DNA from: CASQEL01 sp036655975
GTDB lineage: Bacteria > Desulfobacterota > Desulfovibrionia > Desulfovibrionales > Desulfovibrionaceae
Assembly: GCA_036655975.1 (NCBI GenBank)
Contig: JAVVPD010000061.1
Location: 1 to 13,398, forward strand
Reading direction: 5' to 3'
DNA: 13,398 nt
Shown: positions 5,754 to 13,157 of the stretch, in pieces
Layout: the number at the start of each line of letters is the position of its first letter
Position numbering within the stretch: position 1 is the first letter of the stretch
Made by a program: the position numbers and the translations under genes
Notes under the pieces: generated by a model
What the model was told of the DNA's origin: nothing
What the model saw: the letters and a program-made list of their open reading frames with translations, nothing else
The model's database searches: none

Positions 5754-8264
5754 TTAATCCTTTGGGGCTTGAGGGTTTGTGGGGTGATCCTTGGTGCAGG
5801 GTGAAGGGACAGGCCGTGCAGGGCGCGGCTTAACCACAACACGGGCGCGTGGGCGTAGGGCGGCTTTGGGAGGGGCTTTAAGCACGGGGCGTCGCGCTGG
5901 CGCGGGCATGTCCCTGATGTGAATGTCCATTTGCGGGAAGGCCACTTCAATGCCGTGCTGGCGGAATAAGGTGTCCAGCTCAAAGCGGATGACCGAGGCG
6001 GTGGAAACCCCCACATCATAGTCGTGCACCCAAAAGCGCAGTGAAAAATTCAGGGTGGAATTGCCAAAATCGGTAAACAAGACCACTGGTGGGGGGTATT
6101 TAAGCACATTGGGGGAGGCTATCGCCACATCTTTGAGCAATTTCATCACCATTTGGGTGTCACTGCCATAGGCCACGCCCACGTTAATTTCGCGGCGCAC
6201 GCTCCGGCTATTGCGGGTCCAGTTGATCAGTCGGGTGGACACAAATTCGGAGTTTGGCACATAGATAACGGCATTATCATAGGTTTCAACCGTTGTGGCG
6301 CGCACACTTATCTTGCGGACGGTACCTGTTACCCCGCCCACGTCCACCACGTCTCCTTCCTGCAGGGTACGGCTGAAAATAAGAATCAGGCCCGACAAAA
6401 AGTTGTTGACAATAGCCTGCATACCAAAACCGATACCGACAGACAAACCACCGGCTACAACGGCCAAATTTGCAAGGGCTACCCCCAGCGAATGCAGGAC
6501 AAAGAGGCCGAAACCGCCCCACATGCAATAGGTGAAGGCCGTTTGCAGGGGGGGGATAAGCGTGGAATCAACGCGGATGCCCTGTGTGGGCATTTTGCGT
6601 AAAAAGGCTGTGCCCATGCCCACGGCAGTGCGGGTAATATAGAAAACACTGATAATGAGGAGAACTTGCAGGAAGTTAAAGCGGGTTTCCCCCACACTAA
6701 AGCCAGAAATGGCATAATGCTGTAAAAGCGCAATACCCCCTGGCAGCGTGAGCATCCATAGGGCAAGGCCCACAAACATTGTCAGCAGCACAACAGGCGC
6801 AGCGCAGGCAATAATAATACTGCCGATGACGGCTTTGATGCCTTCTTCCGGTAATTTTTTAGCGGTGGTGTGGATGAGGTGTATGCCCCCAATACATAAT
6901 TGTACGGCAACAGCCAGCCCCACAAACAGCATATACAGCAAAATGGCGTAGCGGGGCATGCCCAGAAGCACCAGTGCCAAGCTGATCCACAACACAGCGG
7001 GTTCGATCTGCATGATGGTGGTTTCATATTGCAAAGGGCAATTATTGCTCCGGCGGAAGCGCTGCCAGATCAACGCGCTGAGCACAATAAAGGTCCACGC
7101 GCCCATAAAGATTAGTGTGGGCAGCGCGGGGTACATAAGTATATAGCCGCCCAAAGCTACAGGGAATATGGGCCACAGGGGTGAGGTACGGGGCAGATCC
7201 GTCGTGTCGATACAGCGCAGATCCCACGCCAGCGAGATCTGCCCTATCAGCAAAAACACATTGCCGATCATGAGCAGCCCGCGAAAATAATCACCCTCGG
7301 GAGAAGCTGAAGAGATCATCAATGAGGCGCCGATACATACCCACGGCAAACTGGTACGGAAAATATGACTATAGGAGGTGCTCCCCGCACCTTTGCGTAC
7401 TCGGCGGTACAAAATCATGCAGATCACGCTACAGGTGAGGAGAATAATACCAAAACGCAAGCCTACAGTACGCCACATTTCAAATCCCTGAGGGATTTCC
7501 ATGGGCAGACGCAGGGAAAATTGCTGGGCGGCGGCTTCGAATTCAACCTGCAAATCGTTCCAATAGCGGCTATCAGTATAGCGAATGGGCGAAGAAATAT
7601 AATATTTTTCCCACAAAGTCGGTAAGTGTGCGGTGATGGCTGTGTCCGCGCGCTTAATACTTTCCCCCAGCAATTTGCCCGCAGTCAGCGCGTTGTCTAG
7701 CCGGGCCACTGTTTCCGTCAGGCGCTTTTTCACCTGACTGAGGGTGTCCATGTAGGAACGCATTTCCTGCCCCGCGCTGGAATTATTGCGGACATCAGGG
7801 GGAACAGTTTTTTCCAGTTGTGTCACTTTGTCCAGTAAATCTTGGGCAGTGGAGCGTGCAGACAGCGCAGGCGCCATCACCTTGTTCAGTTCCACCCCTG
7901 TTTTGCGGATACGCATATTTACCGCTTCCAGCACCCGGGGCACCGTGCCGTAGGTGGAGCTGACAATGTACAGCCTTCGAATTTCTTGATCCAGCGGGGC
8001 TACTTCTTTAGCTAAGGCGCGGGACATGCTGGGCAATTCCTTACGTAATTTTTCTGCTTCCGTAGAAATGTCAGCTAAATATTGTTTTTGGTTGGCCCAA
8101 GCCGTTTCCCAAGGGTCTACTTCGGGGGGGACAACAACTTCCTCTGAGGCAGAATGAGCCTTGGTTGTCGGGGGGGTTTGGGGATCCATCAACACGACAA
8201 ACAAGGCCAGTCCCACGAGGAAGAGGCACGCTGAAAAAATGGAGACAATTTTCTTTTTTTGCAT
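5754..8264 (-). CDS. Large MscS-family mechanosensitive channel
   Basis: Inner-membrane small-conductance mechanosensitive channel of the long (MscK/YbdG-like) type, 836 aa, expected to release solutes on hypo-osmotic shock. Order: N-terminal membrane or signal segment at about 7-26; a periplasmic helical, coiled-coil-like region at about 55-255; about ten hydrophobic helices between about 268 and 595; and the MscS pore helix and beta domain from about 597, with GGLSVGIGFGMQAIVNNF at 605-622 and SRTLQEGDVVDVGGVTGTV at 631-649. The soluble cage domain runs to about 785. The last 50 residues are an unusual Pro/Arg/Ala/Lys-rich tail. Start ATG at 8264 has AAGGTG at 8277-8272, 7 bases away. Downstream, the cupin gene is coupled at 2 bases. 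The divergent neighbour is ridA. Confidence 0.93.
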   Translation of the reverse strand: MQKKKIVSIFSACLFLVGLALFVVLMDPQTPPTTKAHSASEEVVVPPEVDPWETAWANQKQYLADISTEAEKLRKELPSMSRALAKEVAPLDQEIRRLYIVSSTYGTVPRVLEAVNMRIRKTGVELNKVMAPALSARSTAQDLLDKVTQLEKTVPPDVRNNSSAGQEMRSYMDTLSQVKKRLTETVARLDNALTAGKLLGESIKRADTAITAHLPTLWEKYYISSPIRYTDSRYWNDLQVEFEAAAQQFSLRLPMEIPQGFEMWRTVGLRFGIILLTCSVICMILYRRVRKGAGSTSYSHIFRTSLPWVCIGASLMISSASPEGDYFRGLLMIGNVFLLIGQISLAWDLRCIDTTDLPRTSPLWPIFPVALGGYILMYPALPTLIFMGAWTFIVLSALIWQRFRRSNNCPLQYETTIMQIEPAVLWISLALVLLGMPRYAILLYMLFVGLAVAVQLCIGGIHLIHTTAKKLPEEGIKAVIGSIIIACAAPVVLLTMFVGLALWMLTLPGGIALLQHYAISGFSVGETRFNFLQVLLIISVFYITRTAVGMGTAFLRKMPTQGIRVDSTLIPPLQTAFTYCMWGGFGLFVLHSLGVALANLAVVAGGLSVGIGFGMQAIVNNFLSGLILIFSRTLQEGDVVDVGGVTGTVRKISVRATTVETYDNAVIYVPNSEFVSTRLINWTRNSRSVRREINVGVAYGSDTQMVMKLLKDVAIASPNVLKYPPPVVLFTDFGNSTLNFSLRFWVHDYDVGVSTASVIRFELDTLFRQHGIEVAFPQMDIHIRDMPAPARRPVLKAPPKAALRPRARVVVKPRPARPVPSPCTKDHPTNPQAPKD

Positions 8265-8344
8265 AAATGTTCACCTTCGGAACTGTGCAGCAAGGGAATG
8301 GTAAAAACAGGCTTAAAATAGCGCAATCCCCCATGTATTAAAAG

Positions 8345-8368
8345 CATAAAAATACGACTATTTTTATG
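8345..8368. repeat. Perfect AT-rich inverted repeat between mscS and ridA; possible operator
   Basis: CATAAAAATA (8345-8354) is followed by CGAC and the exact reverse complement TATTTTTATG (8359-8368). The arms are 10 bp with no mismatch. It lies directly after the predicted transcription start of the channel gene and about 27 bases upstream of the ridA -35 element. Its size and symmetry suit a dimeric regulator. As RNA it would be a weak A/U hairpin, not a terminator. I cannot assign it to a known regulator. Confidence 0.55.
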
Positions 8369-8376
8369 TGTGGATA

Positions 8377-8405
8377 AATATATACAGGCAGGGCTTGTAG
8401 TTCAA
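8377..8405 (-). promoter_or_regulatory. Candidate sigma70-type promoter for the mscS-cupin pair
   Basis: On the minus strand, TTGAAC (8405-8400) and TATATT (8382-8377) are separated by exactly 17 bases. This would start the transcript near 8370, leaving a leader of about 105 bases. The -35 element shares base 8400 with that of the divergent ridA promoter. Confidence 0.45.
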
Positions 8406-8423
8406 GGTATGAAAGGCTATGAT
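8395..8423 (+). promoter_or_regulatory. Candidate sigma70-type promoter for ridA
   Basis: TTGTAG (8395-8400), a 17-base spacer and TATGAT (8418-8423) form a reasonable promoter, placing the start near 8430 with a leader of about 30 bases. It is arranged back to back with the candidate promoter of the channel gene, the two -35 elements touching. Confidence 0.5.
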
Positions 8424-8460
8424 TTTTGGACATTGAACTTTTAGCCACGGGAAAAAGACC

Positions 8461-8838
8461 ATGAAATCACCTGTAAAAACGACTGACGCCCCTGCGGCCA
8501 TTGGCCCCTATAGTCAAGCTATTTCCACGGGGTCTTTGTTATTTGTGTCCGGTCAACTGCCTGTTGATCCGACCACCGGCACGATAGTCCCCGGTGATGC
8601 CAAGGCACAGGCCGCGCAGGCTTGTAAAAACGCGCAAGCCATTTTAAAGGCCGCAGGCACCAATACGGATTCTGTAGTGAAAACCACGGTATTTATTACG
8701 GATATGGCGGATTTTCCCCTCGTCAATGAAGCGTATAAAGCCGTATTCACCACGCCCTTTCCCGCACGTTCGTGCTTTGCTGTTAAGGCGCTGCCCATGA
8801 ACGCTTTAGTGGAAATTGAGCTCATTGCGAATATATAA
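8461..8838 (+). CDS. ridA: RidA family enamine/imine deaminase
   Basis: Small cytoplasmic protein, expected to be a trimer, that hydrolyses reactive enamines or imines such as 2-aminoacrylate released by PLP enzymes acting on serine or threonine. The 125-aa sequence covers the whole family: APAAIGPYSQAI at residues 10-21 (Tyr17), then PFPARSCFAV at 99-108. Arg103 and Cys105 there match the substrate-binding Arg and Cys of TdcF-like proteins, and Glu118 (in VEIELIA) matches the conserved catalytic-site Glu. These residues support true deaminase activity rather than a divergent Rid subgroup. A weak GGGAAAA near 8449-8455 may be the ribosome binding site. No terminator follows, so some read-through into the HD-GYP gene is possible. 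Confidence 0.95.
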   Translation: MKSPVKTTDAPAAIGPYSQAISTGSLLFVSGQLPVDPTTGTIVPGDAKAQAAQACKNAQAILKAAGTNTDSVVKTTVFITDMADFPLVNEAYKAVFTTPFPARSCFAVKALPMNALVEIELIANI

Positions 8839-8873
8839 TTTTTTCCCTATTTTTTATACGTTGATGGCATAAA

Positions 8874-8927
8874 CCCCGTATGGCGTAGGCGAAATTTATT
8901 TCTTATCGTTCCAACGCGGATACGGGG
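8874..8927 (+). promoter_or_regulatory. Leader hairpin that buries the ribosome binding site of the first HD-GYP gene
   Basis: CCCCGTAT (8874-8881) pairs perfectly with ATACGGGG (8920-8927). Inside it GCGT (8883-8886) pairs with ACGC (8914-8917), GG (8888-8889) with CC (8911-8912), and CGA (8890-8892) with TCG (8906-8908), making about 17 base pairs with small internal loops. The G run at 8924-8928, the only Shine-Dalgarno-like element before the ATG at 8933, lies in the 3' arm. No T run follows, so it is not a terminator. Regulation of translation is an inference. Confidence 0.45.
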
Positions 8928-8932
8928 GATAT

Positions 8933-10147
8933 ATGTCAAAAATTCGTCAAGTTGACGTTACAAAGTTGCGACGAGGCATGTATGTTGTGGATACAGCCCA
9001 CGGGCTTGTCCTTGCCCCACCGCTCTATTCTGTGGAAGGTTTTATTCTCAGCCCACGCGAAGGGAAAGAATTAAAAAAACGCGGTTTTTTGTACGCCTAT
9101 ATCAATGAGGCACGCTCCGTGGTTTTGCCCGATGCGGATGTGGAAATTGACACGACGACCAAGCTTCGCCTTGATTCTCCCCGCGTTCCGCTATTTTATC
9201 AAATGGTCAATTATCAGGATGAAGTGCGTAAGGCTCAGGCATTGCACATTCAGGCCTTGGCTGCGGCAAAACAGATGCACGCAACACTTGAGGCAGGCCT
9301 GAACGAAAACGCGATTCAGGCCATTCAGGGGGTGATCAAGGGCACCATTGAAAGCCTGAAGCGCAATGAAAATGCCCTACTCAGCATTGCGCGTTTGCGT
9401 AATGCTGATGAATACACCTTTACCCACAGTGTGAATGTTGCCATGTACGCCGTCGTGCTGGGCCGGCGCTTACACGTGACGGATTTGTGTTTGGAAGAAC
9501 TGGCGCTGGCGGGATTTTTTCACGATATCGGTAAAATTCTTGTGCCCCAAGAGGTGCTGAATTTTCCGGGAAAGCTTGATGACGAGCAATTTAAAGTGAT
9601 GCAAGCCCACGCAGAATTGGGGCGCATTTTTTTGGAGCATTATCCCAGTGTGCCCGCCATTGCCAGAACCGGTGCCATGGATCACCACGAGCGCCGCAAC
9701 GGCTCCGGCTACCCCTTGCACAAGAAAGAGGACGAAATCAGCTTGGTGGGCAAAATTTTGGCTGTAGCGGATGTGTACGACGCCCTCACCAGTCAGCGCT
9801 GTTATAAAAAAGCCTATAGCCCTTCAAAATCCCTGTCTATCATGTATACCTCAAAAGATGAGGATTTTTCTCCGGGCTTTATGGAAGCCTTTATTGAAGC
9901 GATGGGCGTGTACCCTGTGGGCAGTTTGGTGAAACTCTCCAATAATTATATCGCCGTGGTTGTAGAACAAAATCAGAATCTGGCGCTTAAACCCAAACTT
10001 GTTACCCTGATTGATGCCTTTGGGGGAAAAATCAGCTACCCGAAACTTCTGAATCTTGAAATACATTCCAGTATTTCTATTGTTGAAGCCCTCCAGAGTT
10101 TACCTCTCGATATTGATCTTGAACAAGCCGTGTTGTACGCTACATAG
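8933..10147 (+). CDS. HD-GYP domain protein, probable c-di-GMP phosphodiesterase (first of tandem pair)
   Basis: Predicted to hydrolyse c-di-GMP. The N-terminal part (about residues 1-130) begins KIRQVDVTKLRRGMYVVDT, typical of the DUF3391-type region that precedes many HD-GYP domains. The HD-GYP domain follows at about 150-325. Metal and signature residues are His165, His197-Asp198 with GK (FFHDIGK), His226, HHERRNGSGYP at 251-261 and Asp280, with YDAL at 282-285. There is Asn256 where the family usually has Asp before GSGYP. About 80 C-terminal residues (VYPVGSLVKLSNN onward) form a small extra domain. No membrane segment or receiver domain is seen, so how it senses signals is unclear. The ATG at 8933 is preceded by GGGGG (8924-8928) only 4 bases away, inside a predicted hairpin. 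The second copy starts 108 bases downstream. Confidence 0.93.
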   Translation: MSKIRQVDVTKLRRGMYVVDTAHGLVLAPPLYSVEGFILSPREGKELKKRGFLYAYINEARSVVLPDADVEIDTTTKLRLDSPRVPLFYQMVNYQDEVRKAQALHIQALAAAKQMHATLEAGLNENAIQAIQGVIKGTIESLKRNENALLSIARLRNADEYTFTHSVNVAMYAVVLGRRLHVTDLCLEELALAGFFHDIGKILVPQEVLNFPGKLDDEQFKVMQAHAELGRIFLEHYPSVPAIARTGAMDHHERRNGSGYPLHKKEDEISLVGKILAVADVYDALTSQRCYKKAYSPSKSLSIMYTSKDEDFSPGFMEAFIEAMGVYPVGSLVKLSNNYIAVVVEQNQNLALKPKLVTLIDAFGGKISYPKLLNLEIHSSISIVEALQSLPLDIDLEQAVLYAT

Positions 10148-10203
10148 TGCTTTTTCCTTTTAAGTGCCTATTTGTAAGAGAAGCACAGACGCTTCAAAGG
10201 GGC

Positions 10204-10247
10204 TTGACCTTTTTCCTGCCCTTGCGCTATCTATAGAAGCCGCGAGG
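10204..10247 (+). promoter_or_regulatory. Candidate promoter and ribosome binding site of the second HD-GYP gene
   Basis: TTGACC (10204-10209) and TATCTA (10228-10233), 18 bases apart, form a plausible sigma70-type promoter. It would start transcription near 10240, only about 16 bases before the TTG start codon. GAGG at 10244-10247, 8 bases before the TTG, is a good ribosome binding site and supports that start. The short leader means the second copy can be expressed independently of the first. Confidence 0.5.
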
Positions 10248-10255
10248 TATATACA

Positions 10256-11467
10256 TTGAAAATTCGGCAAGTTGAAATTACAAAATTGCAGAGAGGCATG
10301 TACGTTTTGGACACGCTCCGTGGGCAGGAACTTGCACCGCCTGTTTATTCTGCTGCGGGTTTCATTCTTAATGCCGATGAAGGGCAGGAGCTTAAAGAAC
10401 AGGGCTTTTTATACGCCTATATAGACGTTGAACGTTCTATGGCTGTGCCCGCTGCGGATTTGGAAGTTGATGTGCTCCAGCAGCAGCGCAATCTCACTTC
10501 TGCGGAGAATAGAATTTTTCCGACGGTGAGCTATCAGGACGAAGTGCGTAGCGCACAGTCCGTGCATGTTCAGGCACTTAATGCGGCCCATAACATGCAC
10601 GAAATTTTGAAGTCTGGGATGGAAAAAGGGGCCGTAGACTCCATTTATACCGTTATGCAGGGTACTATTGACAGTCTGAAGCGTAATGAAAACGCGCTTC
10701 TGAGTATTACGCGCCTCCGTAAAGCTGATGAATATACTTTTACACATAGCGTGAATGTTGCCATGTATGCTGTGGTGCTGGGGCGGCGTTTGTGCGTTCA
10801 GGATGCGTTTTTACCCGATCTAGCCTTGGCGGGATTTTTCCATGATATTGGCAAGATGATGGTACCGCACGATGTGTTGAATTTTCCGGGCAAGCTTAGT
10901 GCGAATAGTTATAAAATTATGCGGGGACACCCCGAATTGGGCCGGATATTTTTGGAACGCTACCCTGATATACCCGAAATTGTCAAAACAGGGGTCATAG
11001 AGCACCATGAACGCTACGACGGCAGCGGCTACCCTCGACAAAAAAAGCACGATGAAATCAGCCTAGTGGGAAAAATTCTCGCTGTGGTGGATATGTACGA
11101 CGCGCTCTCTAGCAAACGCTGCTATAAAAATGCGTATACGCCGTCACAATCGCTGTCCATACTGTATAAAATACGGGAAACGGATTTTGCACCGGGTTTT
11201 GTGGAAAACTTTATTGATGCCTTGGGCGTGTACCCTGTGGGGAGTCTTGTCCTGTTGTCCGACAAGTCCTTGGCGGTGGTTACGGAGCAACACCCGGCTT
11301 TATCCTTGAAACCTAAGGTTGTCCTGCTTGTGAATGCTCGGGGGGGGCGGATCGTCCACCCGCAGCTACTGGATTTAGCAGAACAAAGCAAAATATCCAT
11401 TGTTGAATCTGTGGCGAGATTGCCCATGCCTATGGATTTGGAACACATTGTTTTGCAGGTAGCATGA
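10256..11467 (+). CDS. HD-GYP domain protein, probable c-di-GMP phosphodiesterase (second of tandem pair)
   Basis: Paralogue of the preceding gene, colinear over the full length without visible gaps and roughly 55-60% identical by eye. It has the same DUF3391-like N-terminus (KIRQVEITKLQRGMYVLDT) and HD-GYP core: His164, His196-Asp197 in FFHDIGK, His225, HHERYDGSGYP at 250-260 and Asp279. It keeps the consensus Asp255 before GSGYP, which the first copy has changed to Asn. In both copies the position four residues before the first His is Tyr (EYTFTH), not the Glu used for a third metal in some HD-GYP proteins, so a two-metal site is likelier (inference). The start codon is TTG, chosen by alignment with the first copy and by GAGG at 10244-10247. 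Its last bases ATGA overlap the DUF362 start, implying coupled translation. Confidence 0.93.
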   Translation: MKIRQVEITKLQRGMYVLDTLRGQELAPPVYSAAGFILNADEGQELKEQGFLYAYIDVERSMAVPAADLEVDVLQQQRNLTSAENRIFPTVSYQDEVRSAQSVHVQALNAAHNMHEILKSGMEKGAVDSIYTVMQGTIDSLKRNENALLSITRLRKADEYTFTHSVNVAMYAVVLGRRLCVQDAFLPDLALAGFFHDIGKMMVPHDVLNFPGKLSANSYKIMRGHPELGRIFLERYPDIPEIVKTGVIEHHERYDGSGYPRQKKHDEISLVGKILAVVDMYDALSSKRCYKNAYTPSQSLSILYKIRETDFAPGFVENFIDALGVYPVGSLVLLSDKSLAVVTEQHPALSLKPKVVLLVNARGGRIVHPQLLDLAEQSKISIVESVARLPMPMDLEHIVLQVA

Positions 11468-12420
11468 ACTCGATCTTAAGCGCTCTTCCTTTCCCCGTGG
11501 CCCTACACGCCTGTGCGGACTATCAGCCGGAGCGTGTAGATTTGGCGATCTTTGGCTGCCTTGATGCCTGCGGATGGGCCCCTCCCTACGGTTGCCGGGT
11601 GCTGGTTAAACCCAATCTCTTGCGCGCCGATGCCCTTACCTGCACACATCCGTACATCGTGCGCGCCGCCTGCCAATGGTTGCTGGATCACCACGCCCAA
11701 GTGACGGTTGCGGATTCTCCGGGCTTTGGTACTGCCGCCCATGTGGCGCGGAGCATCGGTCTGAGTGCCGCGCTTAAACCCTTGGGCCTGAGTGTTGCTT
11801 CTCTTGAACAGGCCTTGCCCGTGCCCCTGCCCCATGGCGGTGGGGGGCATTGGGGGGTTTCTGCCACGGCGTTGCAGGCGGACGTCATTTTGTCCGTCCC
11901 TAAGGTCAAGGCCCATTGTCAGATGCGTTTAACCTTGGCCGTAAAAAATCTTTTTGGCTGTGTGTGCGGCTGGCGCAAAGCCGTGGCCCATACTGTGCAG
12001 GGCGTGAGCGCCGCACAATTTACTGCCGCGCTGGTGGACCTGTGGGCTGCGCTACCTCCGGTTATGGCTCTCGCTGACGGCATTGAAGGGATGCACAAAA
12101 CCGGCCCTTCAGGGGGGGCTCCTTTCCCCTTGCACTGCGTAGCGGCCTCCACCTCTGCCATGGCTCTTGATACGGCTTTCTACACGATGCTTAAGGTGCA
12201 GAGCGCAGATGTTCCCCTGTGGCTGGCAAGCTGTAAGCGCCAAATAGCCGGCGCGCAATGGCAGGATTTGACCTTTCCCCTTGCCCAGCCTCATGATTTT
12301 GATACCGCAAACTTTATTGTGCCCGCACAGCTCATGGGCCTGTCCTTTCGGCCTCAGCGTTTATTGTTCAGCCTGTGCCGCCGTTGGTGGCAAAGCGTCT
12401 TTCCGCACGCAAACTCTTAG
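11464..12420 (+). CDS. DUF362 domain protein without ferredoxin domain
   Basis: Recognisable DUF362 protein of unknown biochemical function, cytoplasmic by appearance. Conserved blocks are VLVKPNLL (46-53), VTVADSPGFG (80-89), SVPKVKAH (144-151), LAVKNLFG (158-165) and ADGIEGMHKTGPSGGAP (204-220). Many family members carry a C-terminal or inserted 2x[4Fe-4S] ferredoxin part; this 318-aa protein does not, although it has a dozen scattered cysteines, including FGCLDAC (30-36) and GCVCGW (165-170). The ATG at 11464 overlaps the HD-GYP stop codon as ATGA, and thiE follows after 15 bases, so it is the middle gene of a likely three-gene operon. The operon does not reveal its role. Confidence 0.87.
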   Translation: MNSILSALPFPVALHACADYQPERVDLAIFGCLDACGWAPPYGCRVLVKPNLLRADALTCTHPYIVRAACQWLLDHHAQVTVADSPGFGTAAHVARSIGLSAALKPLGLSVASLEQALPVPLPHGGGGHWGVSATALQADVILSVPKVKAHCQMRLTLAVKNLFGCVCGWRKAVAHTVQGVSAAQFTAALVDLWAALPPVMALADGIEGMHKTGPSGGAPFPLHCVAASTSAMALDTAFYTMLKVQSADVPLWLASCKRQIAGAQWQDLTFPLAQPHDFDTANFIVPAQLMGLSFRPQRLLFSLCRRWWQSVFPHANS

Positions 12421-12435
12421 CCTGAGAGCACTGTC

Positions 12436-13098
12436 ATGTCCCTTATTCTGCCTCACCAAACCCCCTTATACGCCCTGACAGATTCTCGTCTTTCTCTGGG
12501 CAGACCCGTGGAAGAGGTTGCCGCCGCGCTGTTGAAAGCCGGAGTCAAAATTTTACAATATCGTGAAAAAAAAGCTAAAGCAGGGCAGATGCTTAAAGAA
12601 TGTACCGTGCTGCGCCGTCTTACCCGCGAAGCCGGAGCCTGCTTTATTATTAATGATCACATTGATATTGCCATGCTTGTGGATGCTGACGGCGTGCACG
12701 TGGGTCAAGAAGATCTTCCCGTGCCCGCCGTGCGTCAGCTTCTGGGGCCGCAAAAAATTATCGGTTTGTCTACCCATAATCCTGAGCAGGCCCGAGCCGC
12801 CCTGGAAGCCGGCGCGGACTATATTGGCGTGGGGCCTATTTTTGCCACCCAAACCAAGGAAGATGTCTGCGCTCCCGTGGGCTATGACTATCTTGATTGG
12901 GTTGCCGCGCATAGTGACCTGCCTTTTGTTGCCATCGGCGGCATAAAAATCCACAACATTGCTGAAGTTGTCAGCCACGGTGCCCGCTGCTGCGCGCTGG
13001 TTTCTGAACTTGTTGGCGCCCCGGATATTGCCATGCAGGTTGCCAAAGTCCGGCAGGAGATTGCAAAAGGGAAAGCGCTGTTGCAAGAGCCTGCGTAG
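12436..13098 (+). CDS. thiE: Thiamine-phosphate synthase
   Basis: Joins HMP-pyrophosphate and the thiazole phosphate carboxylate to form thiamine phosphate. It is a TIM barrel of 220 aa, the normal length. Family signatures include ILQYREK (39-45), INDHIDIAMLVDADGVHVGQ (72-91, with Asp74 and Asp93 as Mg ligands by homology), GLSTHN (110-115), GVGPIFATQTK (131-141) and VAIGGI (165-170). The intact QYREK and GPIFATQTK segments favour ThiE over the TenI homologue. GAGAG at 12424-12428 is a modest ribosome binding site. No other thiamine gene and no TPP riboswitch lie nearby. It ends the HD-GYP/DUF362 run and is followed by a terminator. Confidence 0.93.
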   Translation: MSLILPHQTPLYALTDSRLSLGRPVEEVAAALLKAGVKILQYREKKAKAGQMLKECTVLRRLTREAGACFIINDHIDIAMLVDADGVHVGQEDLPVPAVRQLLGPQKIIGLSTHNPEQARAALEAGADYIGVGPIFATQTKEDVCAPVGYDYLDWVAAHSDLPFVAIGGIKIHNIAEVVSHGARCCALVSELVGAPDIAMQVAKVRQEIAKGKALLQEPA

Positions 13099-13115
13099 CA
13101 AGAGCCGCTGCCGGC

Positions 13116-13157
13116 ACGGGGAGCCCTCCGATATGGTGAGAACTCCCCGTATTTTTT
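13116..13157 (+). terminator. Rho-independent terminator after thiE
   Basis: ACGGGGAG (13116-13123) pairs with CTCCCCGT (13143-13150), an 8-bp perfect stem with a 19-base loop, followed by ATTTTTT. The T run reads into the stop codon of the convergent transporter gene. On the minus strand no U run follows, so it serves mainly thiE. Confidence 0.8.

Noticed and set aside
6153..6602. Open frame of 149 codons on the plus strand inside the MscS channel gene
   Set aside because: The minus-strand MscS domain here is unmistakable. The plus-strand product is a low-complexity His/Ala-rich shadow with no recognisable domain.
8839..8932. c-di-GMP riboswitch or ridA terminator in front of the first HD-GYP gene
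   Set aside because: I do not see the conserved elements of c-di-GMP riboswitches, and the hairpin is not followed by a T run. I kept it only as a possible ribosome-site-masking structure.
10147..10186. GTGCTT and AAGCAC repeat after the first HD-GYP gene as a terminator
   Set aside because: Only 6 bp pair around a 28-base loop and no T run follows, so it does not support a terminator.
12553..13101. Open frame of 182 codons on the minus strand, antisense to thiE
   Set aside because: It lies wholly inside a clear thiE gene, its protein resembles no known family, and its length follows from the codon bias of the opposite strand.
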